From Thiobacillus sp. 65-29 (GTDB lineage Bacteria; Pseudomonadota; Gammaproteobacteria; Burkholderiales; Thiobacillaceae), in the NCBI GenBank assembly GCA_001899775.1, contig MKWN01000040.1, forward strand, positions 1-41,757: a DNA stretch of 41,757 bases. Direction: 5' to 3'. The notes beneath the pieces were generated by a model, which saw nothing but the letters and a program-made list of their open reading frames with translations, ran no database searches and was not told the DNA's origin. Positions 8,572-16,897 of the stretch are shown piece by piece (the first letter of the stretch is position 1; each line of letters opens with the position of its first letter). The translations under genes were made by a program, and so were the position numbers.

Positions 8572-10404
8572 TCAATCCAGCTCGAACGCGTTCTTGTAAT
8601 CCAGTACAAGCTTCGGGTCCTGCTCGTGTTTCATCAACACGCAATTCCCGATCACCAGTGCATCCATTTCGGTCCCCATCAGGCAGCGGAAGGCGTCCTC
8701 CGGCGTGCAGACGATGGGCTCGCCGCGCACGTTGAAACTGGTATTGATCAACACGGGACAGCCGGTCTTTTCGTGGAAGTGTGAGATCAGTGCGTGGTAA
8801 CGCGGGTTGGTATCGGCGTGCACGGTCTGGATGCGAGCGGAATAGTCGACGTGGGTGACGGCGGGGATCGCGGAGCGCGGCACCTTGAGCTTCTCGATGC
8901 CGAACAGCCCCTGGTCGGCCCCGCTCGCAAGGCGATGTCGCTCTGCCACATCGGCGACGATGAGCATGTAGGGGCTGTCCTGATCGAGATCGAACCAATC
9001 GGCAACGTGCTCATGCAGCACCGAGGGCGCGAAGGGGCGGAACGATTCGCGATACTTGATCTTGAGGTTGAGCACCGACTGCATCTGCGGGGAACGCGGA
9101 TCGCCAAGAATGGAGCGACCGCCAAGTGCGCGCGGGCCGAATTCCATGCGGCCCTGGAACCAGCCGATGACGTGCTCGCTCGCAAGCAACTCGGCGGTGC
9201 GATCGACGAGTTCGGCATCGGCCAGCACGCTGAATTTCGCACCGGCTTGCGCCAGGCGCGCCTCGATGTCGCCCTGCTCGAACACCGGACCGAGATAGCT
9301 GCCGCGCATGTGGTCGCGACCCGTCCCTGGCACACGCGGCTGTTCGCGGAACAGGTGATGCGCGGCAAGCGCCGCACCAAGGGCACCTCCGGCGTCACCC
9401 GCGGCAGGCTGTACCCACACATGCTTGAACACACCATCACGCAGCACCTTGCCGTTGGCGACGCAGTTGAGTGCGACACCCCCAGCAAGGCAAAGATTGT
9501 CGAGACCGGTTTCCGCGTGCAGCGCGCGTGTCATGCGCAGCACGGCTTCCTCGGTGACCGCCTGCAATGAGGCGGCGAGATCCATCTCGCGCTGGGTCAG
9601 CGGGTCCTCTGGCTTGCGCCGCGGCGCGCCGAACAAGGTGTCGAACTTCGCGTTCGTCATGGTCAGGCCGGTGCAGTAGTCGAAGTACGACTGGTCGAGC
9701 CGGTAGGAACCGTCGGGCTTGAGGTCGACCAGGTGGTCGAGGATGGTCTGTGCGTATTTCGGTTCCCCGTAGGGTGCGAGACCCATCACCTTGTACTCAC
9801 CGGAATTCACCTTGAAACCGAGGTAGTAGGTGAACGCGGAATAAAGCAGGCCAAGCGAATGCGGGAAGTGGATTTCCTTGAAAATTTCCAGCCGGTTGCC
9901 GCGGCCGATCGCCGCGGAGGTCGTCGTCCATTCGCCGACGCCGTCCATGGTCAGCACCAGCGCCTCGTCGAAAGGCGAGGGGAAAAAGGCGCTGGCGGCA
10001 TGACTCAGATGGTGCTCGGAAAACAGCAGGCGCTCGGTCCAGTTCACGCCAGGTTCGATAAGTTTGAGTTCCTTTGCCAGCAGATCCTTCTGGAAGAGTT
10101 TTTCACGCAGCCACAACGGCATCGCCATCCGAAAGGACGCGAAGCCGCGCGGGGCGAAGGCGTGATAGGTTTCCAGCAGGCGTTCGAACTTGAGAAAGGG
10201 CTTGTCGTAGAACGCGACCTGTTCGACCTGGGCGAGCGCGATGCCCGCCTCGGCAAGGCAGTAATTCAACGCGTTGACCGGAAAGCGTGCGTCGTGCTTC
10301 TTGCGTGAAAAACGCTCCTCCTGCGCCGCCGCAACGATCTCGCCGCCGCGCAGCAGGCAGGCTGCGCTGTCGTGGTAGTACGCAGACAGACCCAGCGTGT
10401 ACAC
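8572..10404 (-). CDS. Carbamoyltransferase (NodU/CmcH/TobZ family)
   Basis: A 610-residue O-carbamoyltransferase, which uses carbamoyl phosphate and ATP to carbamoylate a hydroxyl via a carbamoyl-adenylate. The N-terminal ASKHA/Kae1-like domain has SAYYHDSAACLL, the metal-binding SEHHLSHAASAFF (His131, His132, His135) and TMDGVGEW (Asp154). AGGVALNC and PAAGDAGGALGAAL follow. The C-terminal domain has GRMEFGPRALGGRSILGDPR and INTSFNVRGEPIVCTPEDAF. Starts with GTG 10402-10404, since the protein begins exactly at the conserved first strand (YTLGLSAYYHDS). It lies 4 bp after the DUF5989 gene. With DUF5989, SxtJ and SGNH neighbours it forms a recurrent cassette, probably decorating the surface glycan (inference). 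Confidence 0.9.
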   Translation of the reverse strand: MYTLGLSAYYHDSAACLLRGGEIVAAAQEERFSRKKHDARFPVNALNYCLAEAGIALAQVEQVAFYDKPFLKFERLLETYHAFAPRGFASFRMAMPLWLREKLFQKDLLAKELKLIEPGVNWTERLLFSEHHLSHAASAFFPSPFDEALVLTMDGVGEWTTTSAAIGRGNRLEIFKEIHFPHSLGLLYSAFTYYLGFKVNSGEYKVMGLAPYGEPKYAQTILDHLVDLKPDGSYRLDQSYFDYCTGLTMTNAKFDTLFGAPRRKPEDPLTQREMDLAASLQAVTEEAVLRMTRALHAETGLDNLCLAGGVALNCVANGKVLRDGVFKHVWVQPAAGDAGGALGAALAAHHLFREQPRVPGTGRDHMRGSYLGPVFEQGDIEARLAQAGAKFSVLADAELVDRTAELLASEHVIGWFQGRMEFGPRALGGRSILGDPRSPQMQSVLNLKIKYRESFRPFAPSVLHEHVADWFDLDQDSPYMLIVADVAERHRLASGADQGLFGIEKLKVPRSAIPAVTHVDYSARIQTVHADTNPRYHALISHFHEKTGCPVLINTSFNVRGEPIVCTPEDAFRCLMGTEMDALVIGNCVLMKHEQDPKLVLDYKNAFELD

Positions 10405-10408
10405 GGGC

Positions 10409-10558
10409 TCAGAACAGCGTGTAGATGAAGGGCGCGACGACCGAGCCTTTGGCGAACACCAGCAGCCCGCCGAGCAACACCATGACCAGGAAGATGGGCA
10501 GCAGCCAGAATTTCTTGCGCACGCGCATGAATTCCCAGAGTTCGCGGAAGAGTGACAT
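10409..10558 (-). CDS. DUF5989-family small membrane protein
   Basis: A 49-residue protein, MSLFRELWEFMRVRKKFWLLP..., with a basic amphipathic start and a single transmembrane helix (about residues 19-36). This is the known DUF5989 pattern found between SxtJ-like and carbamoyltransferase genes. A good Shine-Dalgarno sequence (TAGGAG, 5 bases before ATG) marks the start. It lies between SxtJ (8 bp upstream) and the carbamoyltransferase (4 bp downstream). Function unknown; perhaps a membrane anchor for the soluble carbamoyltransferase. Confidence 0.82.
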   Translation of the reverse strand: MSLFRELWEFMRVRKKFWLLPIFLVMVLLGGLLVFAKGSVVAPFIYTLF

Positions 10559-10566
10559 GGAGGCTC

Positions 10567-10995
10567 CTAGAATTGCCGTTTCATGCTGGAAGATTCGGGA
10601 CCGGGCGGTTCGCGCGGAATCCAGTAGCTGTCGGCCTGGCGGTCGAACTTCGTGCGCAGCAGATCCTTGCCGGCAAGCCGCAGCAGGACGCCGACCGGGG
10701 TGATGACGCCAAAGAACATGATACCGAGAATGACCGGACTGACGATGTGGTGCAGCAGATCGCCGAACTTCATCCACAGCCGGTTGAGCGGCGCCAGCCA
10801 TTCGGGCACGACGAGCGCGACGACGAGAAAGGCCAGCGCGAGGCCAAGCGGCAACAGATGCACGGTTCCGCCCTTGAGCAACGGCCACAACGCGATCAGC
10901 AGAAAGACAACGAAGAAGAGCAGGCCAAAGATCCTGTTCGAACCTGTCCTGGCGGTTTCGTCGCGACGGAAGTCTTCGTGGGTCTGCATGGTCAT
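10567..10995 (-). CDS. SxtJ-family membrane protein
   Basis: A 142-residue protein with three predicted transmembrane helices (about residues 22-40, 47-64 and 84-107) and a C-terminal tail containing RTKFDRQADSYWIPREPP, the conserved SxtJ ending. The family takes its name from the saxitoxin cluster but is widespread beside carbamoyltransferases in glycan loci. ATG 10993-10995 overlaps the stop of the SGNH gene (ATGA), implying coupled translation. Biochemical role unknown; partnership with the carbamoyltransferase is inferred from recurrent neighbourhood. Confidence 0.82.
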   Translation of the reverse strand: MTMQTHEDFRRDETARTGSNRIFGLLFFVVFLLIALWPLLKGGTVHLLPLGLALAFLVVALVVPEWLAPLNRLWMKFGDLLHHIVSPVILGIMFFGVITPVGVLLRLAGKDLLRTKFDRQADSYWIPREPPGPESSSMKRQF

Positions 10996-11996
10996 CGGTT
11001 GCCGTTCTCCACTGCGCCCGCCCGCAGATAGGCATACAGACGCTCGGCCGCCTTGCGATGGCCTGCCGGTGTCATGTGGTTGTCGAGTTGACGATGGTCG
11101 GCCGCTGTAAGTCCGAGATCGACGAACTCGATGTTGGGCATGGCGGCGTCGCGTCCGGAAGGGAAATTGCGATAGCGCTGCCCATAGGAGTTGGCGTAGA
11201 AAACGATCACGCGCTTGCCCGCGAGCACTTTGCGATACTTGGCGAGAACCGGCCTCAGCGCTTCCGCATGGGGAGAAAAATCCTTGCGACGCAGGCGCTC
11301 CGACAATGAACGGAATGGCGCAGCCAGCGCCAGGCCGTAGCCACCGATGATGCGCTCGAACGTATTGGGCGTCGCAGCAGCCGGCTGGGGACCGAACACC
11401 TTGTCGTGCAGTGCCTGCTTCGACACCGTGTCGAATTGCAGGTTTTCGCCCAGGTCGTTGTTGCAATATTGCAGGATCACGGTGTCGACACGATCGAGCA
11501 GGCCGGACTTCCGCAGACGCATCAGCTCGCGCGCGGTGCCATAACTCGCCACGCCGAGGTTGTAGACGGGACGGCCACTCAGCACCTGCAACTGCGCCGC
11601 GAAAGTCTCCTCATCGTTCACCCCCCAACCCATGGCGTGGGAATCGCCGATGACGGCAATGCCGACGCCCGCAGGCTTCGGACCGGTGTCGCGGCCTTCC
11701 GCGGTGAAGGTCAGCGTGGTCCTGAATTCAACGTCATTGAACGCACAGGTGCCGATCGCCGGCACGTAGATGAGATCAGGATCGGATTTGATGCAGCCGG
11801 GAATACCAAGCCAACTGTTCACGTTGACGTGGCCGTTGCGGTAGAGCGACTTTTGCGTTGCGGCAAACCACGGCAGTCCGATGCGGGTGCCCTGCTGCAG
11901 CGCAACGAGACTGATCGCATAGACGACCGCGCCAAGCGTACCGTAAAGAATCAGGGCCAGGAATGTCCAGCCAAGCAGTCTGGTCCCGGTTTTCAT
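10992..11996 (-). CDS. SGNH-hydrolase-type membrane-anchored esterase/acyltransferase-like protein
   Basis: A 334-residue protein with an N-terminal signal anchor (about residues 7-30) and an SGNH/GDSL-like domain. Block I is AVIGDSHAMGWGV with Ser119; GVASYG (149-154) and YCNNDLGEN (177-185) supply the Gly and Asn blocks; near the C terminus DNHMTPAGH supplies the Asp and His. It is probably periplasmic and may add or remove acyl or acetyl groups on a glycan. ATG 11994-11996 is preferred to an in-frame TTG at 12023. The 3' end overlaps sxtJ by 4 bp. Confidence 0.78.
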   Translation of the reverse strand: MKTGTRLLGWTFLALILYGTLGAVVYAISLVALQQGTRIGLPWFAATQKSLYRNGHVNVNSWLGIPGCIKSDPDLIYVPAIGTCAFNDVEFRTTLTFTAEGRDTGPKPAGVGIAVIGDSHAMGWGVNDEETFAAQLQVLSGRPVYNLGVASYGTARELMRLRKSGLLDRVDTVILQYCNNDLGENLQFDTVSKQALHDKVFGPQPAAATPNTFERIIGGYGLALAAPFRSLSERLRRKDFSPHAEALRPVLAKYRKVLAGKRVIVFYANSYGQRYRNFPSGRDAAMPNIEFVDLGLTAADHRQLDNHMTPAGHRKAAERLYAYLRAGAVENGNR

Positions 11997-12199
11997 GGAG
12001 CGTATCGACGCGTCATCTCGCAAGGCCGAAACACGGGGGGCGGGTGGCTATTCGAGAAGCGAGACAGCCTGCCAGAGATTTCGCTGACACGCATTGCGCC
12101 AAGAACGTCCTTGGCAAACGATTCACTGACCATGTGAAAACATGATCTGGAACATGTCCGAAATGCCGCATACAAGATTACTGTTTTCCGGCAAGCACA
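11997..12199. other. Intergenic gap between dehydratase and SGNH genes
   Basis: About 200 bp in an otherwise tightly packed minus-strand region, so a new transcription unit may start here. A weak ACATG/CATGT hairpin followed by TTTT on minus (about 12137-12157) might be a terminator for the dehydratase gene. No convincing -35/-10 pair was found. Confidence 0.35.
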
Positions 12200-14071
12200 T
12201 CACGCCAGTGCCTGACCATAGCGTGCCTGGTGATGCTCAGGCACCGCGGGCATATGAACTTCGTACTCCGGCACCCACGCCTTCAACTGCTGCTTGACGG
12301 TGAATTCGTCATGCGGTCCCGCGCTGTGCATCCATGCCATGCATTGCCGATACCACGCCACGTCCCCGGCGCGCGCCAGCGCGACGCGCAGCTTGGGATG
12401 GGGCGTGGGTTGCGTGGTTTCCTCATCGGCGAGCAGTTCCTCGTAGAGTTTTTCACCCGGCCGCAGGCCGGTGTATTCGATGCACATGCTGTTCTCGTCC
12501 ATGCCGGACAACTGGATCATCAGTCGTGCCAGCTCGGCGATTTTCACCGGCTCACCCATGTCGAGCACAAAAATTTCGCCCCCCTTGCCCATCAGACCCG
12601 CCTGCAGCACGAGCTGTGCGGCTTCGGAAAGCGACATGAAGTAACGGGTGATGTCCGGATGGGTGACGGTCACCGGCCCGCCCGCCTCGATCTGCTTCTG
12701 GAATTTCGGAATGACGCTACCCGACGAACCCAGCACGTTGCCGAAGCGCACGGAAATGAAGCGGGTGCCATTGGGGCGCTGCATCGCCTGGCAGACCATC
12801 TCCGCGAGCCGTTTGCTCGCGCCCATGACGTTGGTCGGATTCACCGCCTTGTCGGTGGAGATCATCACGAACTTGTCCACCCCGCTGGCCTGCGCGGCCG
12901 CGGCGACGATCTGGGTGCCCAGCACGTTGTTGCGCACCGCCTCCCAGGCGTTGCTCGTTTCCATCAGCGGCACGTGCTTGTAGGCGGCGGCATGGAACAC
13001 GACGGTGGGCCGTTCGCCCGCCATGACGTCGTTGACCCGTTCCGCGTCCTTGACGTCGCCGATCACCGGCTCCATCCGCAGATCGGGAAAACGTTGCGCC
13101 AGTTCCTGTTCCAGCGCATACAGGGCGAGTTCGGACAACTCGAACAGCACGAGCCGCTTCGGCTGGAAGCGGGCGATCTGGCGGCACAGCTCCGAACCGA
13201 TCGACCCCCCGGCGCCCGTCACCATCACGACCTGCCCGGTCAACAAGCGATGCAGGCCACTGCTGTCGAGCCGCACCGGATCGCGACCCAGGAGGTCGTC
13301 GAGCTGGATGCGCCGCAGACTCGACACCGAAACCCTGCCCGCCACGAGATCCTCGAGCGAGGGCACGGTAAGCACGTTCAGACCCGCGCCGGTGCAAATA
13401 TCGGTGACCATCTTGCGCACACCATGATCGGCCGACGGCAGCGCCAGCACCACGTCGTTGACATTCATGCGCTGCGCGAAGCTGGCGATGTCTTCCAGCG
13501 TGCCGAGAACGGGAATGCCCTGCACGAGGCGTCCCTGCTTTTCCCGGCTGTCGTCGAGCAAGCCCACCACGTGGAACCCAGACGGGTTACGCGCCAGCTC
13601 ACGCAGCAGAAAATCGGCCGCAGACCCGGCACCGGCGACCAGAACGGGCCGGCTGCCCGGATACACCAAACTGGCGAGGCGATGCTCCTTCCATGCCCGA
13701 TACGCCAGGCGGCTGCCCCCCATCATCATCAGCAGCAGGATGGGATCGAGGATGAGGACGGAATGAGGAACCCGGCTGCCGTAATTCAGCAGCGCAAGCA
13801 CGGCCGGCACCGATGCCGCGGCGACGCCGACCGCCTTCATGATGCGCTTGAGATCGGGCAGGCTGGCGAAGCGCCATATTCCGCGGTAGAGGCCAAAATG
13901 CCAGAAAATGAGCGCCTGCACCGGCACCACCCAGATCAATGCCGAGAGGGCTCCGGACATCAGTTCCGGAGGCATGGCCAGATTGGAATACAGCCAATAC
14001 GTGCCCACCCAGGCCAATATGGCCATGAGGATGTCGTAGAGAATAATGGCAACGGTACGGGAACTGATCAT
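12200..14071 (-). CDS. FlaA1/WbpM/CapD-like UDP-sugar 4,6-dehydratase/epimerase, membrane type
   Basis: A 623-residue inner-membrane SDR enzyme. Four N-terminal transmembrane helices lie within residues 5-120. A CoA-binding-type Rossmann domain follows (GAGSAADFLLREL, about 147-159), then the catalytic SDR domain with TGAGGSIG (285-292), STDKAVNP (405-412) and the MGASK segment (Met416, Lys420), where Met replaces the usual Tyr, as in WbpM. Such enzymes convert UDP-GlcNAc to a 4-keto-6-deoxy sugar on the way to FucNAc/QuiNAc-type residues. ATG 14069-14071 overlaps the upstream stop (ATGA). The frame remains open upstream, but that part lies inside the WecA-like gene. Last of the initiation module, followed by a 200-bp gap. 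Confidence 0.9.
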   Translation of the reverse strand: MISSRTVAIILYDILMAILAWVGTYWLYSNLAMPPELMSGALSALIWVVPVQALIFWHFGLYRGIWRFASLPDLKRIMKAVGVAAASVPAVLALLNYGSRVPHSVLILDPILLLMMMGGSRLAYRAWKEHRLASLVYPGSRPVLVAGAGSAADFLLRELARNPSGFHVVGLLDDSREKQGRLVQGIPVLGTLEDIASFAQRMNVNDVVLALPSADHGVRKMVTDICTGAGLNVLTVPSLEDLVAGRVSVSSLRRIQLDDLLGRDPVRLDSSGLHRLLTGQVVMVTGAGGSIGSELCRQIARFQPKRLVLFELSELALYALEQELAQRFPDLRMEPVIGDVKDAERVNDVMAGERPTVVFHAAAYKHVPLMETSNAWEAVRNNVLGTQIVAAAAQASGVDKFVMISTDKAVNPTNVMGASKRLAEMVCQAMQRPNGTRFISVRFGNVLGSSGSVIPKFQKQIEAGGPVTVTHPDITRYFMSLSEAAQLVLQAGLMGKGGEIFVLDMGEPVKIAELARLMIQLSGMDENSMCIEYTGLRPGEKLYEELLADEETTQPTPHPKLRVALARAGDVAWYRQCMAWMHSAGPHDEFTVKQQLKAWVPEYEVHMPAVPEHHQARYGQALA

Positions 14072-15021
14072 CTTTGGAACTGCCGCCACCGGTAGTCGAT
14101 GCCAAGAAAAACCGCGAGCTGGAGCAATACCGCGGTCAGGATCGATCCATTCGAATACTCCGGGTGGAGATGCTGCGCAAACGCCAGCGCAGCCATGGCG
14201 AGCATGAGCCCATACGCTGCCCATGCGAGTTGTCGATGCGTGGCGCCCATCATCACGACTCGCTGGTAGTAATGCGAACGATGCGCCTGGCTGATATTTT
14301 CGCGCTTGAGCACACGTCTGACAAGCGTTACGCTCGCATCGGCCACGAAAGGCAGGAAAACGAGCAGCGGAAACGGCCACGCCCAGATCCCGCGTTGCAC
14401 GCCCAGTATGCCAATCACCGCAGCGAGAAATCCGAGGGGAATCGAACCGGCGTCACCCATGAAAAGTCGTGCGGGCGGAAAATTGAAACACAGAAAAGCC
14501 ACTGAGGCGCTTGCCAGCGCGCCACAAAAGGCCGCCACCGCCTGCGCACCCGCCATCCATGCGGCGAGCGCGAGCGCGCCAAAGCCGATTGTCGCCATAC
14601 CACCTGCCAAGCCATCTGCACCATCCATGAAATTATAAAGATTAGTCGCCCAGACGACCACCAGCACCGCAAGCACGAGCCACCCACCGGCAAGCCCCAG
14701 CGCGGCCATGCAGAGCGCGGCCGTGACGCAGTGTGCGACAAGGCGGGCACGCACGGAAAGCCCCCGTACGTCGTCGATGAGCGACACCACGGCCAGCGCC
14801 AGTGCTCCTCCCGTTATCAGCAGGAGCGTGGCGTCACCCAGCCACAGGGAGGCCACTGCCAGCGCCGCCATAATTCCCAGACCGCCGACACGCGGCGTCG
14901 GCAGATCATGCAGGGAACGCTGGTTCGGGCGATCCATCGGCAGACGCGCCCGCTTCGTCAGCAAGTACGCCAACACGCCCCAGCACACGGCAAATGCGAC
15001 GAGAAGCATACTGCCATTCAT
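14068..15021 (-). CDS. WecA/WbpL-like undecaprenyl-phosphate sugar-1-phosphate transferase
   Basis: A 317-residue polytopic membrane enzyme of the MraY/WecA superfamily that starts glycan synthesis by moving HexNAc-1-phosphate from UDP-sugar to undecaprenyl phosphate. Seen: the SLIDD motif (Asp83, Asp84), NLYNFMDGADGLAGG (127-141), RLFMGDAGS (Asp190) and the cytoplasmic His loop AHRSHYYQR (His247, His250), plus about ten hydrophobic helices. Start ATG 15019-15021 overlaps the epimerase stop (ATGA). The epimerase / transferase / dehydratase order matches wbpV-wbpL-wbpM of Pseudomonas aeruginosa O6, suggesting a QuiNAc- or FucNAc-type first sugar (inference). Confidence 0.9.
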   Translation of the reverse strand: MNGSMLLVAFAVCWGVLAYLLTKRARLPMDRPNQRSLHDLPTPRVGGLGIMAALAVASLWLGDATLLLITGGALALAVVSLIDDVRGLSVRARLVAHCVTAALCMAALGLAGGWLVLAVLVVVWATNLYNFMDGADGLAGGMATIGFGALALAAWMAGAQAVAAFCGALASASVAFLCFNFPPARLFMGDAGSIPLGFLAAVIGILGVQRGIWAWPFPLLVFLPFVADASVTLVRRVLKRENISQAHRSHYYQRVVMMGATHRQLAWAAYGLMLAMAALAFAQHLHPEYSNGSILTAVLLQLAVFLGIDYRWRQFQR

Positions 15022-15962
15022 GCTGATGCCGCGACTGTTGCCGCCAGTCCTGCTGCCATCGAACAGGGCGGCATCCAGCCTAATTGGGAGCGGATGACAG
15101 AGCCATCCACGTCGAGCGAGCCCATCAGGCGGTCGAGTTCTGCCGTCCTGCCGAGCAACCGGCCCATCGCCCGGAGCATCCACGGCGGCATTGAGAACAG
15201 GCGCGCCGGACGCCCCATCGCCTGCGCCAGGGCACAGACCAGTTCCGGCGTCGAAACCGCCTTGCCATCGTCGAGCAGAAAAGTCCGGCCGGCGGCGCCA
15301 GGATGCTCCAGGCAGAGACGTAGCGCATCCGTAAGGTTGCCGAGGTAGAGCAGGCTGCGACGATTGTGAATCGCCCCCAGCGGCAACGGAAAACCCCGTT
15401 CGATCGCGCGCATCAGTTGCAGGAAGTTTGCCCGGACGCCCGGCCCGTAGACCAGCGGTGGCCGAAGAACGACGATCTCAAGGCCCGTTTCGCTGGCGAT
15501 CCGATGCAGGCCCACTTCGGCTTCCCACTTGGACACGGCGTATGCGTCCGCGGGTGCCGGCGCATCCGTCTCGCGATACGGCCGGGCGCCTCCCTCGCCG
15601 TTGACCTTGATCGTACTTACGAAGACGAAGCGTTTCACGCCTGCCCGTACAGCCTGCCTGGCAAGGCTGAGCGTCGCTTCGGTATTGATCCGTCGATACG
15701 CGGACAAGCCGCCGGCATCGCGCGCCGGTCCGGCGTGAACGCGTGCGGCCAGATGAATCACAGCGTCGCAGCCCGGCAGGATGGCGCACCAGTCCGTCGC
15801 AGGCCCGATATCTCCGATTACCACCTCATCCGACAGGCCCGCGCTGTTGCGCACCACGGGTACGACCCGATGGCCCGCTTTCGACAGCGTCTCGCACAAG
15901 GCGCGACCGACGAATCCGGTCGCACCCGTGACCACCACCCGCGAGCCGCCCGTTGTGTTCAT
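15018..15962 (-). CDS. NAD-dependent nucleotide-sugar epimerase/dehydratase (WbpV-like)
   Basis: A 314-residue extended SDR. N-terminal Rossmann motif TGATGFVG (12-19), strand VIHLAARVH (68-76), active-site Ser116-Thr117, and Tyr141-x3-Lys145 in DAYAVSKWEAE. VVLRPPLVYGPG follows, and the C-terminal substrate domain is present. Family members are 4-epimerases or 4-keto reductases acting on UDP-linked amino sugars. Pairing with the WecA-like and WbpM-like genes suggests it finishes synthesis of the priming sugar. ATG 15960-15962 shares one base with the upstream stop (TGATG). Upstream in-frame codons belong to the GT2 gene. Confidence 0.87.
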   Translation of the reverse strand: MNTTGGSRVVVTGATGFVGRALCETLSKAGHRVVPVVRNSAGLSDEVVIGDIGPATDWCAILPGCDAVIHLAARVHAGPARDAGGLSAYRRINTEATLSLARQAVRAGVKRFVFVSTIKVNGEGGARPYRETDAPAPADAYAVSKWEAEVGLHRIASETGLEIVVLRPPLVYGPGVRANFLQLMRAIERGFPLPLGAIHNRRSLLYLGNLTDALRLCLEHPGAAGRTFLLDDGKAVSTPELVCALAQAMGRPARLFSMPPWMLRAMGRLLGRTAELDRLMGSLDVDGSVIRSQLGWMPPCSMAAGLAATVAASA

Positions 15963-16711
15963 CAAGCACGCACCGTTTTGCCTGGCTGCAAGCCGTATTT
16001 GCGAAAATAACGGATCATGCTGTATGCATGCCACCGCATGTATTGCAGATTGCGCCGGCTCGCGCGGCGCGCGTCATGAAACACCTGCGCCTTGGGGCAG
16101 GCAAGCACCCGTTGCCCGGCCAACCCGAGCCGCATGCAAAGATCGACATCCTCGTAATACAGGAAAAATGCCTCATCGAAGCCTCCGGCCGCGGCGAAAC
16201 TTTCCGAGCGGAAGAACATGAACATTCCCCCCACCCAATCGGCGACGAATGTTGCATCGCCCAGATGAAAGGGATAACGGCCGTCGCCTAGCCCTGCCAT
16301 TTTCCTGGCCAGCGAAAGCAGTGTCGGGAAGTGACGCGTGCTGTCCTCGATCCTGCCATCCATCGTCAGTACAGCCGGCGCGATCACTGCCCCCCTTAAC
16401 CCCGAGATTTCCTTCATCAGTATGGGAAACGGGTCCTGCGAAATGCGGATATCCGGATTCATGACGCAAAACCATTCGCCTTTTGCTTGCCGATAAGCCG
16501 TGTTGTGGTTTGCGCCAAAGCCGCGTGGCGCGACATTCCGCACCACCTTCACAGGGTACGGAAACCGCTCCACGGCCGAAGACAAAGGCTCGGGCACGTT
16601 AAGGGTAAGAATGACTTCCACTGGCGCAGATCCCATCAAGCACGCAAGATCGGACAGGACGCGCGAAACCAGTTCGCCCTGGCCGTGACTGACGATAGAA
16701 ATGCTAATCAC
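15962..16711 (-). CDS. Glycosyltransferase family 2
   Basis: A 249-residue GT-A glycosyltransferase, similar in layout to rhamnosyl-type GT2 enzymes. Seen: the first strand SISIVSHGQGELV, NHNTAYRQAKGEWFCVMNPDIRI (NPD in the DxD position), GGMFMFFR and GGFDEAFFLYYEDVDLCMRL with the EDVD acceptor motif. No ATG precedes the first strand in frame. The open frame before it runs through a dispersed repeat, so GTG 16709-16711 is chosen. Start confidence is moderate. The first gene of the overlapping initiation module, with the 3' end sharing one base with the epimerase start. Confidence 0.82.
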   Translation of the reverse strand: MISISIVSHGQGELVSRVLSDLACLMGSAPVEVILTLNVPEPLSSAVERFPYPVKVVRNVAPRGFGANHNTAYRQAKGEWFCVMNPDIRISQDPFPILMKEISGLRGAVIAPAVLTMDGRIEDSTRHFPTLLSLARKMAGLGDGRYPFHLGDATFVADWVGGMFMFFRSESFAAAGGFDEAFFLYYEDVDLCMRLGLAGQRVLACPKAQVFHDARRASRRNLQYMRWHAYSMIRYFRKYGLQPGKTVRA

Positions 16712-16757
16712 GCAAGAGCATCCCGCAGTCCGCGGTCTCGCCGTGCTGCAACGCGCG

Positions 16758-16845
16758 CAGGGAAGCGCTGAATAATTCGTCACCCCGACGAACGCCGGGG
16801 TCCAGATGGCTGATTTGACTGGGTCCCGGCGTACGCCGGAACGAC
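16758..16845. repeat. Dispersed dyad repeat, copy 2 (inverted)
   Basis: Reverse-complement copy of the element at 7237-7325: same two GC-rich hairpin halves and same linker GTCAAATCAGCCATCTGGA. It sits in the 186-bp gap between the WbsX gene and the GT2 gene. It may end or attenuate transcription, and its hairpins are too short to code. Confidence 0.75.
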
Positions 16846-16897
16846 AATGTTGAATCAATCAGCATCTCCCTGGCGCTGAGTGCACCGTCTTTCACCC

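Noticed and set aside
12230..14095. 621-codon open frame on plus, antisense to the dehydratase
   Set aside because: His/Arg-rich shadow of an intact SDR enzyme.
16712..16858. N-terminal extension of the GT2 protein through the dyad repeat
   Set aside because: The added residues are translated repeat DNA also present at 7237, and the GT-A fold starts at residue 1 of the chosen GTG start.
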